In this document: positions 25,375 to 39,411 of the stretch, in pieces
Numbering within the stretch: the first letter of the stretch is position 1
How the letters are laid out: every line of letters starts with the position of its first letter
Source: Auanema rhodensis
Lineage: Eukaryota; Nematoda; Chromadorea; Rhabditida; Rhabditidae
Assembly: GCA_964057225.1 (NCBI GenBank)
Contig: OZ059894.1
Coordinates: 20,242,476 to 20,306,475 of the forward strand
Direction: 5' to 3'
DNA length: 64,000 bases
Notes under the pieces: generated by a model
Told to the model about the DNA's origin: nothing
Databases searched by the model: none
Seen by the model: only the letters and a program-made list of their open reading frames with translations
Position numbers and translations under genes: made by a program

Positions 25375-28300
25375 TGAGTTGCCATGTACACTCAACATTG
25401 CTTCCAAAAACATTTTGACAAAAATTTTTTCGAAAAATTTCAAAATAAATTAGCAAAAAGTAGATGTTTTTAGATTCCTTTTTTCAAGGCAAAGACGATG
25501 GACAATGTTATTCAACAAAAAAATTAATTCTTCAGGGTGAAAATCGAGGATATAAGTGTGAACTTATATCAGTTGATATCTCGGTGCATTTTTAAGCTAG
25601 CGCAAATCTGATAACACAGATCGACGCAGTTTAAAAATCCGCATCGAATGCAGTATACTACATTGAGAAACGCTTAATACAAAAATTAGTTATGATCGTT
25701 TGAAAAATGATGCATTAGTGTATGTTGAGTTTCCATGTACACTCAACATTGCTTCCAAAAACATTTTGACAAAAATTTTTTCAAAAAATTTCAAAATAAA
25801 TTAGCAAAAAGTAGATGTTTTTAGATTTCTTTTTTCAAGGCAAAGACGATGGACAATGTTATTCAACAAAAAAATTAATTCTTCAGGGTGAAAATCGAGG
25901 ATATAAGTGTGAACTTATATCAGTTGATATCTCGGTGCATTTTTAAGCTAGCGCAAATCTGATAACACAGATCGACGCAGCTTAAAAATCCGCATCGAAT
26001 GCACTATACTACATTGAGAAACGCTTAATACAAAAATTAGTTATGATCGTTTGAAAAATGATGCATTAGTGTATGTTGAGTTTCCATGTACACTCAACAT
26101 TGCTTCCAAAAACATTTTGACAAAAATATTTTCGAAAAATTTCAAAATAATTTAGCAAAAAGTAGATGTTTTTAGATTTTTTTTTCAAGGCAAAGACGAT
26201 GGACAATGTTATTCAACGAAAAAATTAATTCTTCAGGGTGAAAATCGAGGATATAAGTGTGAACTTATATCAGTTGATATCTCGGTGCATTTTCAAGCTA
26301 GCGCAAATCTCATAACACAGATCGACGCAGCTTAAAAATCCGCATCGAATGCACTATACTACATTGAGAAACGCTTAATACAAAAGTTAGTTATGATCGT
26401 TTGAAAAATGATGCATTAGTGTATGTTGAGTTTCCATGTACACTCAACATTGCTTCCAAAAACATTTTGACAAAAATTTTTTCGAAAAATTTCAGAATAA
26501 TTTAGCAAAAAGTAGATGTTTTCAGATTCTTTTTTTCAAGGCGAAGACGATGGACAATGTTATTCAACGAAAAAATTAATTCTTCAGGGTGAAAATCGAG
26601 GATATAAGTGTGAACTTATATCAGTTGATATCTCGGTGCATTTTTAAGCTAGCGCAAATTTGATAACACAGATCGACGCAGCTTAAAAATCCGCATCGAA
26701 TGCACTATACTACATTGAGAAACGCTTAATACAAAAATTAGTTATGATCGTTTGAAAAATGATGCATTAGTGTATGTTGAGTTTCCATGTACACTCAACA
26801 TTGCTTCCAAAAACATTTTGACAAAAATTTTTTCGAAAAATTTCAAAATAAATTAGCAAAAAGTAGATGTTTTTAGATTCCTTTGTTCAAGGCAAAGACG
26901 ATGGACAATGTTATTCAACAAAAAAATTAATTCTTCAGGGTGAAAATCGAGGATATAAGTGTGAACTTATATCAGTTGATATCTCGGTGCATTTTTAAGC
27001 TAGCGCAAATCTGATAACACAGATCGACGCAGTTTAAAAATCCGCATCGAATGCAGTATACTACATTGAGAAACGCTTAATACAAAAATTAGTTATGATC
27101 GTTTGAAAAATGATGCATTAGTGTATGTTGAGTTTCCATGTACACTCAACATTGCTTCCAAAAACATTTTGACAAAAATATTTTCGAAAAATTTCAAAAT
27201 AATTTAGCAAAAAGTAGATGTTTTTAGATTTTTTTTTCAAGGCAAAGACGATGGACAATGTTATTCAACGAAAAAATTAATTCTTCAGGGTGAAAATCGA
27301 GGATATAAGTGTGAACTTATATCAGTTGATATCTCGGTGCATTTTCAAGCTAGCGCAAATCTGATAACACAGATCGACGCAGCTTAAAAATCCGCATCGA
27401 ATGCACTATACTACATTGAGAAACGCTTAATACAAAAGTTAGTTATGATCGTTTGAAAAATGATGCATTAGTGTATGTTGAGTTTCCATGTACACTCAAC
27501 ATTGCTTCCAAAAACATTTTGACAAAAATTTTTTCGAAAAATTTCAGAATAATTTAGCAAAAAGTAGATGTTTTTAGATTCCGTTTTTCAAGGCAAAGAC
27601 GATGGACAATGTTATTCAACGAAAAAATTAATTCTTCAGGGTGAAAATCGAGGATATAAGTGTGAACTTATATCAGTTGATATCTCGGTGCATTTTTAAG
27701 CTAGCGCAAATCTGATAACACAGATCGACGCAGCTTAAAAATCCGCATCGAATGCACTATACTACATTGAGAAACGCTTAATACAAAAATTAGTTATGAT
27801 CGTTTGAAAAATGATGCATTAGTGTATGTTGAGTTTCCATGTACACTCAACATTGCTTCCAAAAACATTTTGACAAAAATTTTTTCGAAAAATTTCAAAA
27901 TAATTTAGCAAAAAGTAGATGTTTTTAGATTCCTTTTTTCAAGGCAAAGACGATGGACAAATGTTATTCAACGAAAAAATTAATTCTTCAGGGTGAAAGT
28001 CGAGGATATAAGTGTGAACTTATATCAGTTGATATCTCGGTGCATTTTTAAGCTAGCGCAAATCTGATAACACAGATCGACGCAGCTTAAAAATCCGCAT
28101 CGAATGCACTATACTACATTGAGAAACGCTCAATACAAAAATTAGTTATGATCGTTCGAAAAATGATGCATTAGTGTATGTTGAGTTTCCATGTACACTC
28201 AACATTGCTTCCAAAAACATTTTGACAAAAATTTTTTTCAAAAAATTTCAAAATAAATTAGCAAAAAGTAGATGTTTTTAGATTCCTTTTTTCAAGGCAA

Positions 28301-28881
28301 AGACGATGGACAATGTTATTCAACAAAAAAATTAATTCTTCAGGGTGAAAATCGAGGATATAAGTGTGAACTTATATCAGTTGATATCTCGGTGCATTTT
28401 TAAGCTAGCGCAAATCTGATAACACAGATCGACGCAGCTTAAAAATCCGCATCGAATGCACTATACTACATTGAAAAACGCTTAATACAAAAATTAGTTA
28501 TGATCGTTTGAAAAATGATGCATTAAATGTTGAGTTTCCATGTACACTCAACATTGCTTCCAAAAACATTTTGACAAAAATTTTTTCGAAAAATTTCAAA
28601 ATAAATTAGCAAAAAGTAGATGTTTTTAGATTTCTTTTTTCAAGGCAAAGACGATGGACAATGTTATTCAACGAAAAAATTAATTCTTCAGGGTGAAAAT
28701 CGAGGATATAAGTGTGAACTTATATCAGTTGATATCTCGGTGCATTTTTAAGCTAGCGCAAATCTGATAACACAGATCGACGCAGCTTAAAAATCCGCAT
28801 CGAATGCACTATACTACATTGAGAAACGCTCAATACAAAAATTAGTTATGATCGTTTGAAAAATGATGCATTAGTGTATGT
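25375..28881 (+). repeat. Ten monomers with an imperfect repeated block
   Basis: Copies at 25375 and 26778 share 'cagtttaaaaatcc' and 'gcagtatac'. Copies at 26077 and 27129 share 'atattttcg', a nine-T run, length 350 and 'aaaagttag'. This gives two imperfect HOR copies beginning at 25375 and 26778. The copy at 26427 has 'ttcagattc', 'ggcgaag' and 'aaatttgat', shared with 37657. The copy at 27830 is 352 bp through an extra A at 'ggacaaatg', and the one at 28182 is 349. Confidence 0.75.
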
Positions 28882-30285
28882 TGAGTTTCCATGTACACTC
28901 AACATTGCTTCCAAAAACATTTTGACAAAAATTTTTTCAAAAAATTTCAAAATAAATTAGCAAAAAGTAGATGTTTTTAGATTCCTTTTTTCAAGGCAAA
29001 GACGATGGACAATGTTATTCAACGAAAAAATTAATTCTTCAGGGTGAAAATCGAGGATATAAGTGTGAACTTATATCAGTTGATATCTCGGTGCATTTTT
29101 AAGCTAGCGCAAATCTGATAACACAGATCGACGCAGCTTAAAAATCCGCATCGAATGCACTATACTACATTGAGAAACGCTCAATACAAAAATTAGTTAT
29201 GATCGTTTGAAAAATGATGCATTAGTGTATGTTGAGTTTCCATGTACACTCAACATTGCTTCCAAAAACATTTTGACAAAAATTTTTTCAAAAAATTTCA
29301 AAATAAATTAGCAAAAAGTAGATGTTTTTAGATTCCTTTTTTCAAGGCAAAGACGATGGACAATGTTATTCAACGAAAAAATTAATTCTTCAGGGTGAAA
29401 ATCGAGGATATAAGTGTGAACTTATATCAGTTGATATCTCGGTGCATTTTTAGGCTAGCGCAAATCTGATAACACAGATCGACGCAGCTTAAAAATCCGC
29501 ATCGAATGCACTATACTACATTGAGAAACGCTTAATACAAAAATTAGTTATGATCGTTTGAAAAATGATGCATTAGTGTATGTTGAGTTTCCATGTACAC
29601 TCAACATTGCTTCCAAAAACATTTTGACAAAAATTTTTTCAAAAAATTTCAAAATAAATTAGCAAAAAGTAGATGTTTTTAGATTTCTTTTTTCAAGGCA
29701 AAGACGATGGACAATGTTATTCAACAAAAAAATTAATTCTTCAGGGTGAAAATCGAGGATATAAGTGTGAACTTATATCAGTTGATATCTCGGTGCATTT
29801 TTAGGCTAGCGCAAATCTGATAACACAGATCGACGCAGCTTAAAAATCCGCATCGAATGCACTATACTACATTGAGAAACGCTTAATACAAAAATTAGTT
29901 ATGATCGTTTGAAAAATGATGCATTAGTGTATGTTGAGTTTCCATGTACACTCAACATTGCTTCCAAAAACATTTTGACAAAAATTTTTTCGAAAAATTT
30001 CAAAATAAATTAGCAAAAAGTAGATGTTTTTAGATTTCTTTTTTCAAGGCAAAGACGATGGACAATGTTATTCAACGAAAAAATTAATTCTTCAGGGTGA
30101 AAATCGAGGATATAAGTGTGAACTTATATCAGTTGATATCTCGGTGCATTTTTAAGCTAGCGCAAATCTGATAACACAGATCGACGCAGCTTAAAAATCC
30201 GCATCGAATGCACTATACTACATTGAGAAACGCTTAATACAAAAATTAGTTATGATCGTTTGAAAAATGATGCATTAGTGTATGT
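28882..30285 (+). repeat. Four monomers, 'aaaaaatttcaaaataaatt' type
   Basis: Starts are 28882, 29233, 29584 and 29935. Three of them have CAA in place of CGA after the T run. The 'tttttaggct' change in the left arm of the large dyad appears here at 29233 and 29584 and recurs at 30988, 33094, 34498 and 35902. Confidence 0.75.
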
Positions 30286-32391
30286 TGAGTTGCCATGTAC
30301 ACTCAACATTGCTTCCAAAAACATTTTGACAAAAATTTTTTCAAAAAATTTCAAAATAAATTAGCAAAAAGTAGATGTTTTTAGATTCCTTTTTTCAAGG
30401 CAAAGACGATGGACAATGTTATTCAACGAAAAAATTAATTCTTCAGGGTGAAAATCGAGGATATAAGTGTGAACTTATATCAGTTGATATCTCGGTGCAT
30501 TTTTAAGCTAGCGCAAATCTGATAACACAGATCGACGCAGCTTAAAAATCCGCATCGAATGCACTATACTACATTGAGAAACGCTCAATACAAAAATTAG
30601 TTATGATCGTTTGAAAAATGATGCATTAGTGTATGTTGAGTTTCCATGTACACTCAACATTGCTTCCAAAAACATTTTGACAAAAATTTTTTCAAAAAAT
30701 TTCAAAATAAATTAGCAAAAAGTAGATGTTTTTAGATTCCTTTTTTCAAGGCAAAGACGATGGACAATGTTATTCAACGAAAAAATTAATTCTTCAGGGT
30801 GAAAATCGAGGATATAAGTGTGAACTTATATCAGTTGATATCTCGGTGCATTTTTAAGCTAGCGCAAATCTGATAACACAGATCGACGCAGCTTAAAAAT
30901 CCGCATCGAATGCACTATACTACATTGAGAAACGCTTAATACAAAAATTAGTTATGATCGTTTGAAAAATGATGCATTAGTGTATGTTGAGTTTCCATGT
31001 ACACTCAACATTGCTTCCAAAAACATTTTGACAAAAATTTTTTCAAAAAATTTCAAAATAAATTAGCAAAAAGTAGATGTTTTTAGATTCCTTTTTTCAA
31101 GGCAAAGACGATGGACAATGTTATTCAACGAAAAAATTAATTCTTCAGGGTGAAAATCGAGGATATAAGTGTGAACTTATATCAGTTGATATCTCGGTGC
31201 ATTTTTAGGCTAGCGCAAATCTGATAACACAGATCGACGCAGCTTAAAAATCCGCATCGAATGCACTATACTACATTGAGAAACGCTTAATACAAAAATT
31301 AGTTATGATCGTTTGAAAAATGATGCATTAGTGTATGTTGAGTTTCCATGTACACTCAACATTGCTTCCAAAAACATTTTGACAAAAATTTTTTCAAAAA
31401 ATTTCAAAATAAATTAGCAAAAAGTAGATGTTTTTAGATTTCTTTTTTCAAGGCAAAGACGATGGACAATGTTATTCAACAAAAAAATTAATTCTTCAGG
31501 GTGAAAATCGAGGATATAAGTGTGAACTTATATCAGTTGATATCTCGGTGCATTTTTAAGCTAGCGCAAATCTGATAACACAGATCGACGCAGCTTAAAA
31601 ATCCGCATCGAATGCACTATACTACATTGAGAAACGCTCAATACAAAAATTAGTTATGATCGTTCGGAAAATGATGCATTAGTGTATGTTGAGTTTCCAT
31701 GTACACTCAACATTGCTTCCAAAAACATTTTGACAAAAATTTTTTCAAAAAATTTCAAAATAAATTAGCAAAAAGTAGATGTTTTTAGATTTCTTTTTTC
31801 GAGGCAAAGACGATGGACAATGTTATTCAACAAAAAAATTAATTCTTCAGGGTGAAAATCGAGGATATAAGTATGAACTTATATCAGTTGATATCTCGGT
31901 GCATTTTTAAGCTAGCGCAAATCTGATAACACAGATCGACGCAGCTTAAAAATCCGCATCGAATGCACTATACTACATTGAGAAACGCTTAATACAAAAA
32001 TTAGTTATGATCGTTTGAAAAATGATGCATTAGTTTATGTTGAGTTTCCATGTACACTCAACATTGCTTCCAAAAACATTTTGACAAAAATTTTTTCGAA
32101 AAATTTCAAAATAAATTAGCTAAAAGTAGATGTTTTTAGATTCCTTTTTTCGAGGCAAAGAGGATGGACAATGTTATTCAACGAAAAAATTAATTCTTCA
32201 GGGTGAAAATCGAGGATATAAGTGTGAACTTATATCAGTTGATATCTCGGTGCATTTTTAAGCTAGCGCAAATCTGATAACACAGATCGACGCAGCTTAA
32301 AAATCCGCATCGAATGCACTATACTACATTGAGAAACGCTTAATACAAAAATTAGTTATGATCGTTTGAAAAATGATGCATTAGTGTATGT
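30286..32391 (+). repeat. 6-monomer HOR (2106 bp), copy 1
   Basis: Starts are 30286, 30637, 30988, 31339, 31690 and 32041. Ordered marks are 'gagttgcc' at the first start, 'taggct' in the third, 'gttcggaaa' at the end of the fourth, 'aagtatgaac' with 'gtttatgttg' in the fifth, and 'agctaaaag' with 'gaggatgg' in the sixth. All recur exactly 2106 bp downstream. Confidence 0.9.
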
Positions 32392-34497
32392 TGAGTTGCC
32401 ATGTACACTCAACATTGCTTCCAAAAACATTTTGACAAAAATTTTTTCAAAAAATTTCAAAATAAATTAGCAAAAAGTAGATGTTTTTAGATTCCTTTTT
32501 TCAAGGCAAAGACGATGGACAATGTTATTCAACGAAAAAATTAATTCTTCAGGGTGAAAATCGAGGATATAAGTGTGAACTTATATCAGTTGATATCTCG
32601 GTGCATTTTTAAGCTAGCGCAAATCTGATAACACAGATCGACGCAGCTTAAAAATCCGCATCGAATGCACTATACTACATTGAGAAACGCTCAATACAAA
32701 AATTAGTTATGATCGTTTGAAAAATGATGCATTAGTGTATGTTGAGTTTCCATGTACACTCAACATTGCTTCCAAAAACATTTTGACAAAAATTTTTTCA
32801 AAAAATTTCAAAATAAATTAGCAAAAAGTAGATGTTTTTAGATTCCTTTTTTCAAGGCAAAGACGATGGACAATGTTATTCAACGAAAAAATTAATTCTT
32901 CAGGGTGAAAATCGAGGATATAAGTGTGAACTTATATCAGTTGATATCTCGGTGCATTTTTAAGCTAGCGCAAATCTGATAACACAGATCGACGCAGCTT
33001 AAAAATCCGCATCGAATGCACTATACTACATTGAGAAACGCTTAATACAAAAATTAGTTATGATCGTTTGAAAAATGATGCATTAGTGTATGTTGAGTTT
33101 CCATGTACACTCAACATTGCTTCCAAAAACATTTTGACAAAAATTTTTTCAAAAAATTTCAAAATAAATTAGCAAAAAGTAGATGTTTTTAGATTCCTTT
33201 TTTCAAGGCAAAGACGATGGACAATGTTATTCAACGAAAAAATTAATTCTTCAGGGTGAAAATCGAGGATATAAGTGTGAACTTATATCAGTTGATATCT
33301 CGGTGCATTTTTAGGCTAGCGCAAATCTGATAACACAGATCGACGCAGCTTAAAAATCCGCATCGAATGCACTATACTACATTGAGAAACGCTTAATACA
33401 AAAATTAGTTATGATCGTTTGAAAAATGATGCATTAGTGTATGTTGAGTTTCCATGTACACTCAACATTGCTTCCAAAAACATTTTGACAAAAATTTTTT
33501 CAAAAAATTTCAAAATAAATTAGCAAAAAGTAGATGTTTTTAGATTTCTTTTTTCAAGGCAAAGACGATGGACAATGTTATTCAACAAAAAAATTAATTC
33601 TTCAGGGTGAAAATCGAGGATATAAGTGAGAACTTATATCAGTTGATATCTCGGTGCATTTTTAAGCTAGCGCAAATCTGATAACACAGATCGACGCAGC
33701 TTAAAAATCCGCATCGAATGCACTATACTACATTGAGAAACGCTCAATACAAAAATTAGTTATGATCGTTCGGAAAATGATGCATTAGTGTATGTTGAGT
33801 TTCCATGTACACTCAACATTGCTTCCAAAAACATTTTGACAAAAATTTTTTCAAAAAATTTCAAAATAAATTAGCAAAAAGTAGATGTTTTTAGATTTCT
33901 TTTTTCGAGGCAAAGACGATGGACAATGTTATTCAACAAAAAAATTAATTCTTCAGGGTGAAAATCGAGGATATAAGTATGAACTTATATCAGTTGATAT
34001 CTCGGTGCATTTTTAAGCTAGCGCAAATCTGATAACACAGATCGACGCAGCTTAAAAATCCGCATCGAATGCACTATACTACATTGAGAAACGCTTAATA
34101 CAAAAATTAGTTATGATCGTTTGAAAAATGATGCATTAGTTTATGTTGAGTTTCCATGTACACTCAACATTGCTTCCAAAAACATTTTGACAAAAATTTT
34201 TTCGAAAAATTTCAAAATAAATTAGCTAAAAGTAGATGTTTTTAGATTCCTTTTTTCGAGGCAAAGAGGATGGACAATGTTATTCAACGAAAAAATTAAT
34301 TCTTCAGGGTGAAAATCGAGGATATAAGTGTGAACTTATATCAGTTGATATCTCGGTGCATTTTTAAGCTAGCGCAAATCTGATAACACAGATCGACGCA
34401 GCTTAAAAATCCGCATCGAATGCACTATACTACATTGAGAAACGCTTAATACAAAAATTAGTTATGATCGTTTGAAAAATGATGCATTAGTGTATGT
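32392..34497 (+). repeat. 6-monomer HOR (2106 bp), copy 2
   Basis: Starts are 32392, 32743, 33094, 33445, 33796 and 34147, with the same ordered marks as copy 1. The clear difference I noticed is 'aagtgagaac' near 33629 in place of 'aagtgtgaac', which alters only the loop of the 9-bp hairpin. Confidence 0.9.
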
Positions 34498-37305
34498 TGA
34501 GTTTCCATGTACACTCAACATTGCTTCCAAAAACATTTTGACAAAAATTTTTTCAAAAAATTTCAAAATAAATTAGCAAAAAGTAGATGTTTTTAGATTC
34601 CTTTTTTCAAGGCAAAGACGATGGACAATGTTATTCAACGAAAAAATTAATTCTTCAGGGTGAAAATCGAGGATATAAGTGTGAACTTATATCAGTTGAT
34701 ATCTCGGTGCATTTTTAGGCTAGCGCAAATCTGATAACACAGATCGACGCAGCTTAAAAATCCGCATCGAATGCACTATACTACATTGAGAAACGCTTAA
34801 TACAAAAATTAGTTATGATCGTTTGAAAAATGATGCATTAGTGTATGTTGAGTTTCCATGTACACTCAACATTGCTTCCAAAAACATTTTGACAAAAATT
34901 TTTTCAAAAAATTTCAAAATAAATTAGCAAAAAGTAGATGTTTTTAGATTCCTTTTTTCAAGGCAAAGACGATGGACAATGTTATTCAACGAAAAAATTA
35001 ATTCTTCAGGGTGAAAATCGAGGATATAAGTGTGAACTTATATCAGTTGATATCTCGGTGCATTTTCAAGCTAGCGCAAATCTGATAACACAGATCGACG
35101 CAGCTTAAAAATCCGCATCGAATGCACTATACTACATTGAGAAACGCTTAATACAAAAATTAGTTATGATCGTTTGAAAAATGATGCATTAGTTTATGTT
35201 GAGTTTCCATGTACACTCAACATTGCTTCCAAAAACATTTTGACAAAAATTTTTTCGAAAAATTTCAAAATAAATTAGCTAAAAGTAGATGTTTTTAGAT
35301 TCCTTTTTTCGAGGCAAAGAGGATGGACAATGTTATTCAACGAAAAAATTAATTCTTCAGGGTGAAAATCGAGGATATAAGTGTGAACTTATATCAGTTG
35401 ATATCTCGGTGCATTTTTAAGCTAGCGCAAATCTGATAACACAGATCGACGCAGCTTAAAAATCCGCATCGAATGCACTATACTACATTGAGAAACGCTC
35501 AATACAAAAATTAGTTATGATCGTTTGAAAAATGATGCATTAGTGTATGTTGAGTTTCCATGTACACTCAACATTGCTTCCAAAAACATTTTGACAAAAA
35601 TTTTTTCGAAAAATTTCAAAATAATTTAGCAAAAAGTAGATGTTTTTAGATTCCTTTTTTCAAGGCAAAGACGATGGACAATGTTATTCAACGAAAAAAT
35701 TAATTCTTCAGGGTGAAAATCGAGGATATAAGTGTGAACTTATATCAGTTGATATCTCGGTGCATTTTTAAGCTAGCGCAAATCTGATAACACAGATCGA
35801 CGCAGCTTAAAAATCCGCATCGAATGCACTATACTACATTGAGAAACGCTTAATACAAAAATTAGTTATGATCGTTTGAAAAATGATGCATTAGTGTATG
35901 TTGAGTTTCCATGTACACTCAACATTGCTTCCAAAAACATTTTGACAAAAATTTTTTCAAAAAATTTCAAAATAAATTAGCAAAAAGTAGATGTTTTTAG
36001 ATTCCTTTTTTCAAGGCAAAGACGATGGACAATGTTATTCAACGAAAAAATTAATTCTTCAGGGTGAAAATCGAGGATATAAGTGTGAACTTATATCAGT
36101 TGATATCTCGGTGCATTTTTAGGCTAGCGCAAATCTGATAACACAGATCGACGCAGCTTAAAAATCCGCATCGAATGCACTATACTACATTGAGAAACGC
36201 TTAATACAAAAATTAGTTATGATCGTTTGAAAAATGATGCATTAGTGTATGTTGAGTTTCCATGTACACTCAACATTGCTTCCAAAAACATTTTGACAAA
36301 AATTTTTTCAAAAAATTTCAAAATAAATTAGCAAAAAGTAGATGTTTTTAGATTCCTTTTTTCAAGGCAAAGACGATGGACAATGTTATTCAACGAAAAA
36401 ATTAATTCTTCAGGGTGAAAATCGAGGATATAAGTGTGAACTTATATCAGTTGATATCTCGGTGCATTTTCAAGCTAGCGCAAATCTGATAACACAGATC
36501 GACGCAGCTTAAAAATCCGCATCGAATGCACTATACTACATTGAGAAACGCTTAATACAAAAATTAGTTATGATCGTTTGAAAAATGATGCATTAGTTTA
36601 TGTTGAGTTTCCATGTACACTCAACATTGCTTCCAAAAACATTTTGACAAAAATTTTTTCGAAAAATTTCAAAATAAATTAGCTAAAAGTAGATGTTTTT
36701 AGATTCCTTTTTTCGAGGCAAAGAGGATGGACAATGTTATTCAACGAAAAAATTAATTCTTCAGGGTGAAAATCGAGGATATAAGTGTGAACTTATATCA
36801 GTTGATATCTCGGTGCATTTTTAAGCTAGCGCAAATCTGATAACACAGATCGACGCAGCTTAAAAATCCGCATCGAATGCACTATACTACATTGAGAAAC
36901 GCTCAATACAAAAATTAGTTATGATCGTTTGAAAAATGATGCATTAGTGTATGTTGAGTTTCCATGTACACTCAACATTGCTTCCAAAAACATTTTGACA
37001 AAAATTTTTTCGAAAAATTTCAAAATAATTTAGCAAAAAGTAGATGTTTTTAGATTCCTTTTTTCAAGGCAAAGACGATGGACAATGTTATTCAACGAAA
37101 AAATTAATTCTTCAGGGTGAAAATCGAGGATATAAGTGTGAACTTATATCAGTTGATATCTCGGTGCATTTTTAAGCTAGCGCAAATCTGATAACACAGA
37201 TCGACGCAGCTTAAAAATCCGCATCGAATGCACTATACTACATTGAGAAACGCTCAATACAAAAATTAGTTATGATCGTTTGAAAAATGATGCATTAGTG
37301 TATGT
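34498..37305 (+). repeat. 4-monomer HOR (1404 bp), two tandem copies
   Basis: Copies span 34498-35901 and 35902-37305. The ordered marks in both are 'taggct', then 'ttttcaagc' with a 'gtttatgttg' tail, then 'agctaaaag' with 'ttcgagg' and 'gaggatgg', then an 'aataatttag' copy. The unit shares its third monomer with the preceding 6-mer, so it probably arose from it by loss and re-amplification. Confidence 0.88.
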
Positions 37306-38007
37306 TGAGTTTCCATGTACACTCAACATTGCTTCCAAAAACATTTTGACAAAAATTTTTTCAAAAAATTTCAAAATAAATTAGCAAAAAGTAGATGTTT
37401 TTAGATTCCTTTTTTCAAGGCAAAGACGATGGACAATGTTATTCAACGAAAAAATTAATTCTTCAGGGTGAAAATCGAGGATATAAGTGTGAACTTATAT
37501 CAGTTGATATCTCGGTGCATTTTTAAGCTAGCGCAAATCTGATAACACAGATCGACGCAGCTTAAAAATCCGCATCGAATGCACTATACTACATTGAGAA
37601 ACGCTTAATACAAAAATTAGTTATGATCGTTTGAAAAATGATGCATTAGTGTATGTTGAGTTTCCATGTACACTCAACATTGCTTCCAAAAACATTTTGA
37701 CAAAAATTTTTTCGAAAAATTTCAAAATAATTTAGCAAAAAGTAGATGTTTTCAGATTCTTTTTTTCAAGGCGAAGACGATGGACAATGTTATTCAACGA
37801 AAAAATTAATTCTTCAGGGTGAAAATCGAGGATATAAGTGTGAACTTATATCAGTTGATATCTCGGTGCATTTTTAAGCTAGCGCAAATTTGATAACACA
37901 GATCGACGCAGCTTAAAAATCCGCATCGAATGCACTATACTACATTGAGAAACGCTTAATACAAAAATTAGTTATGATCGTTTGAAAAATGATGCATTAG
38001 TGTATGT
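37306..38007 (+). repeat. Two spacer monomers
   Basis: The copy at 37306 resembles the CAA type. The copy at 37657 carries 'ttcagattc', 'ggcgaag' and 'aaatttgat', the combination otherwise seen at 26427, about 11.2 kb away. Confidence 0.75.
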
Positions 38008-39411
38008 TGAGTTTCCATGTACACTCAACATTGCTTCCAAAAACATTTTGACAAAAATTTTTTCAAAAAATTTCAAAATAAATTAGCAAAAAGTAGATGT
38101 TTTTAGATTCCTTTTTTCAAGGCAAAGACGATGGACAATGTTATTCAACGAAAAAATTAATTCTTCAGGGTGAAAATCGAGGATATAAGTGTGAACTTAT
38201 ATCAGTTGATATCTCGGTGCATTTTCAAGCTAGCGCAAATCTGATAACACAGATCGACGCAGCTTAAAAATCCGCATCGAATGCACTATACTACATTGAG
38301 AAACGCTTAATACAAAAATTAGTTATGATCGTTTGAAAAATGATGCATTAGTGTATGTTGAGTTTCCATGTACACTCAACATTGCTTCCAAAAACATTTT
38401 GACAAAAATTTTTTCGAAAAATTTCAAAATAATTCAGCAAAAAGTAGATGTTTTTAGATTCCTTTTTTCAAGGCAAAGACGATGGACAATGTTATTCAAC
38501 GAAAAAATTAATTCTTCAGGGTGAAAATCGAGGATATAAGTGTGAACTTATATCAGTTGATATCTCGGTGCATTTTTAAGCTAGCGCAAATTTGATAACA
38601 CAGATCGACGCAGCTTAAAAATCCGCATCGAATGCACTATACTACATTGAGAAACGCTTAATACAAAAATTAGTTATGATCGTTTGAAAAATGATGCATT
38701 AGTGTATGTTGAGTTTCCATGTACACTCAACATTGCTTCCAAAAACATTTTGACAAAAATTTTTTCAAAAAATTTCAAAATAAATTAGCAAAAAGTAGAT
38801 GTTTTTAGATTCCTTTTTTCAAGGCAAAGACGATGGACAATGTTATTCAACGAAAAAATTAATTCTTCAGGGTGAAAATCGAGGATATAAGTGTGAACTT
38901 ATATCAGTTGATATCTCGGTGCATTTTCAAGCTAGCGCAAATCTGATAACACAGATCGACGCAGCTTAAAAATCCGCATCGAATGCACTATACTACATTG
39001 AGAAACGCTTAATACAAAAATTAGTTATGATCGTTTGAAAAATGATGCATTAGTGTATGTTGAGTTTCCATGTACACTCAACATTGCTTCCAAAAACATT
39101 TTGACAAAAATTTTTTCGAAAAATTTCAAAATAATTCAGCAAAAAGTAGATGTTTTTAGATTCCTTTTTTCAAGGCAAAGACGATGGACAATGTTATTCA
39201 ACGAAAAAATTAATTCTTCAGGGTGAAAATCGAGGATATAAGTGTGAACTTATATCAGTTGATATCTCGGTGCATTTTTAAGCTAGCGCAAATCTGATAA
39301 CACAGATCGACGCAGCTTAAAAATCCGCATCGAATGCACTATACTACATTAAGAAACGCTCAATACAAAAATTAGTTATGATCGTTTGAAAAATGATGCA
39401 TTAGTGTATGT
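38008..39411 (+). repeat. 702-bp dimer, two tandem copies
   Basis: Dimers 38008-38709 and 38710-39411 each consist of a 'ttttcaagc' monomer and a monomer with 'aattcagc' in place of 'aatttagc'. That T-to-C change (38435 and 39137) removes a TAG stop in one frame and opens a 63-codon frame starting with TTG, which I do not regard as a gene. Confidence 0.85.

Noticed and set aside
38333-38524. 63-codon open frame, identical at 39035-39226, 42194-42385 and 43247-43438
   Set aside because: It is ordinary satellite sequence in which one T-to-C change removed a stop. It begins with TTG, has no ATG near the start, no recognisable domain, and is closed by stops in nearly all other monomers. It is not annotated as a gene.
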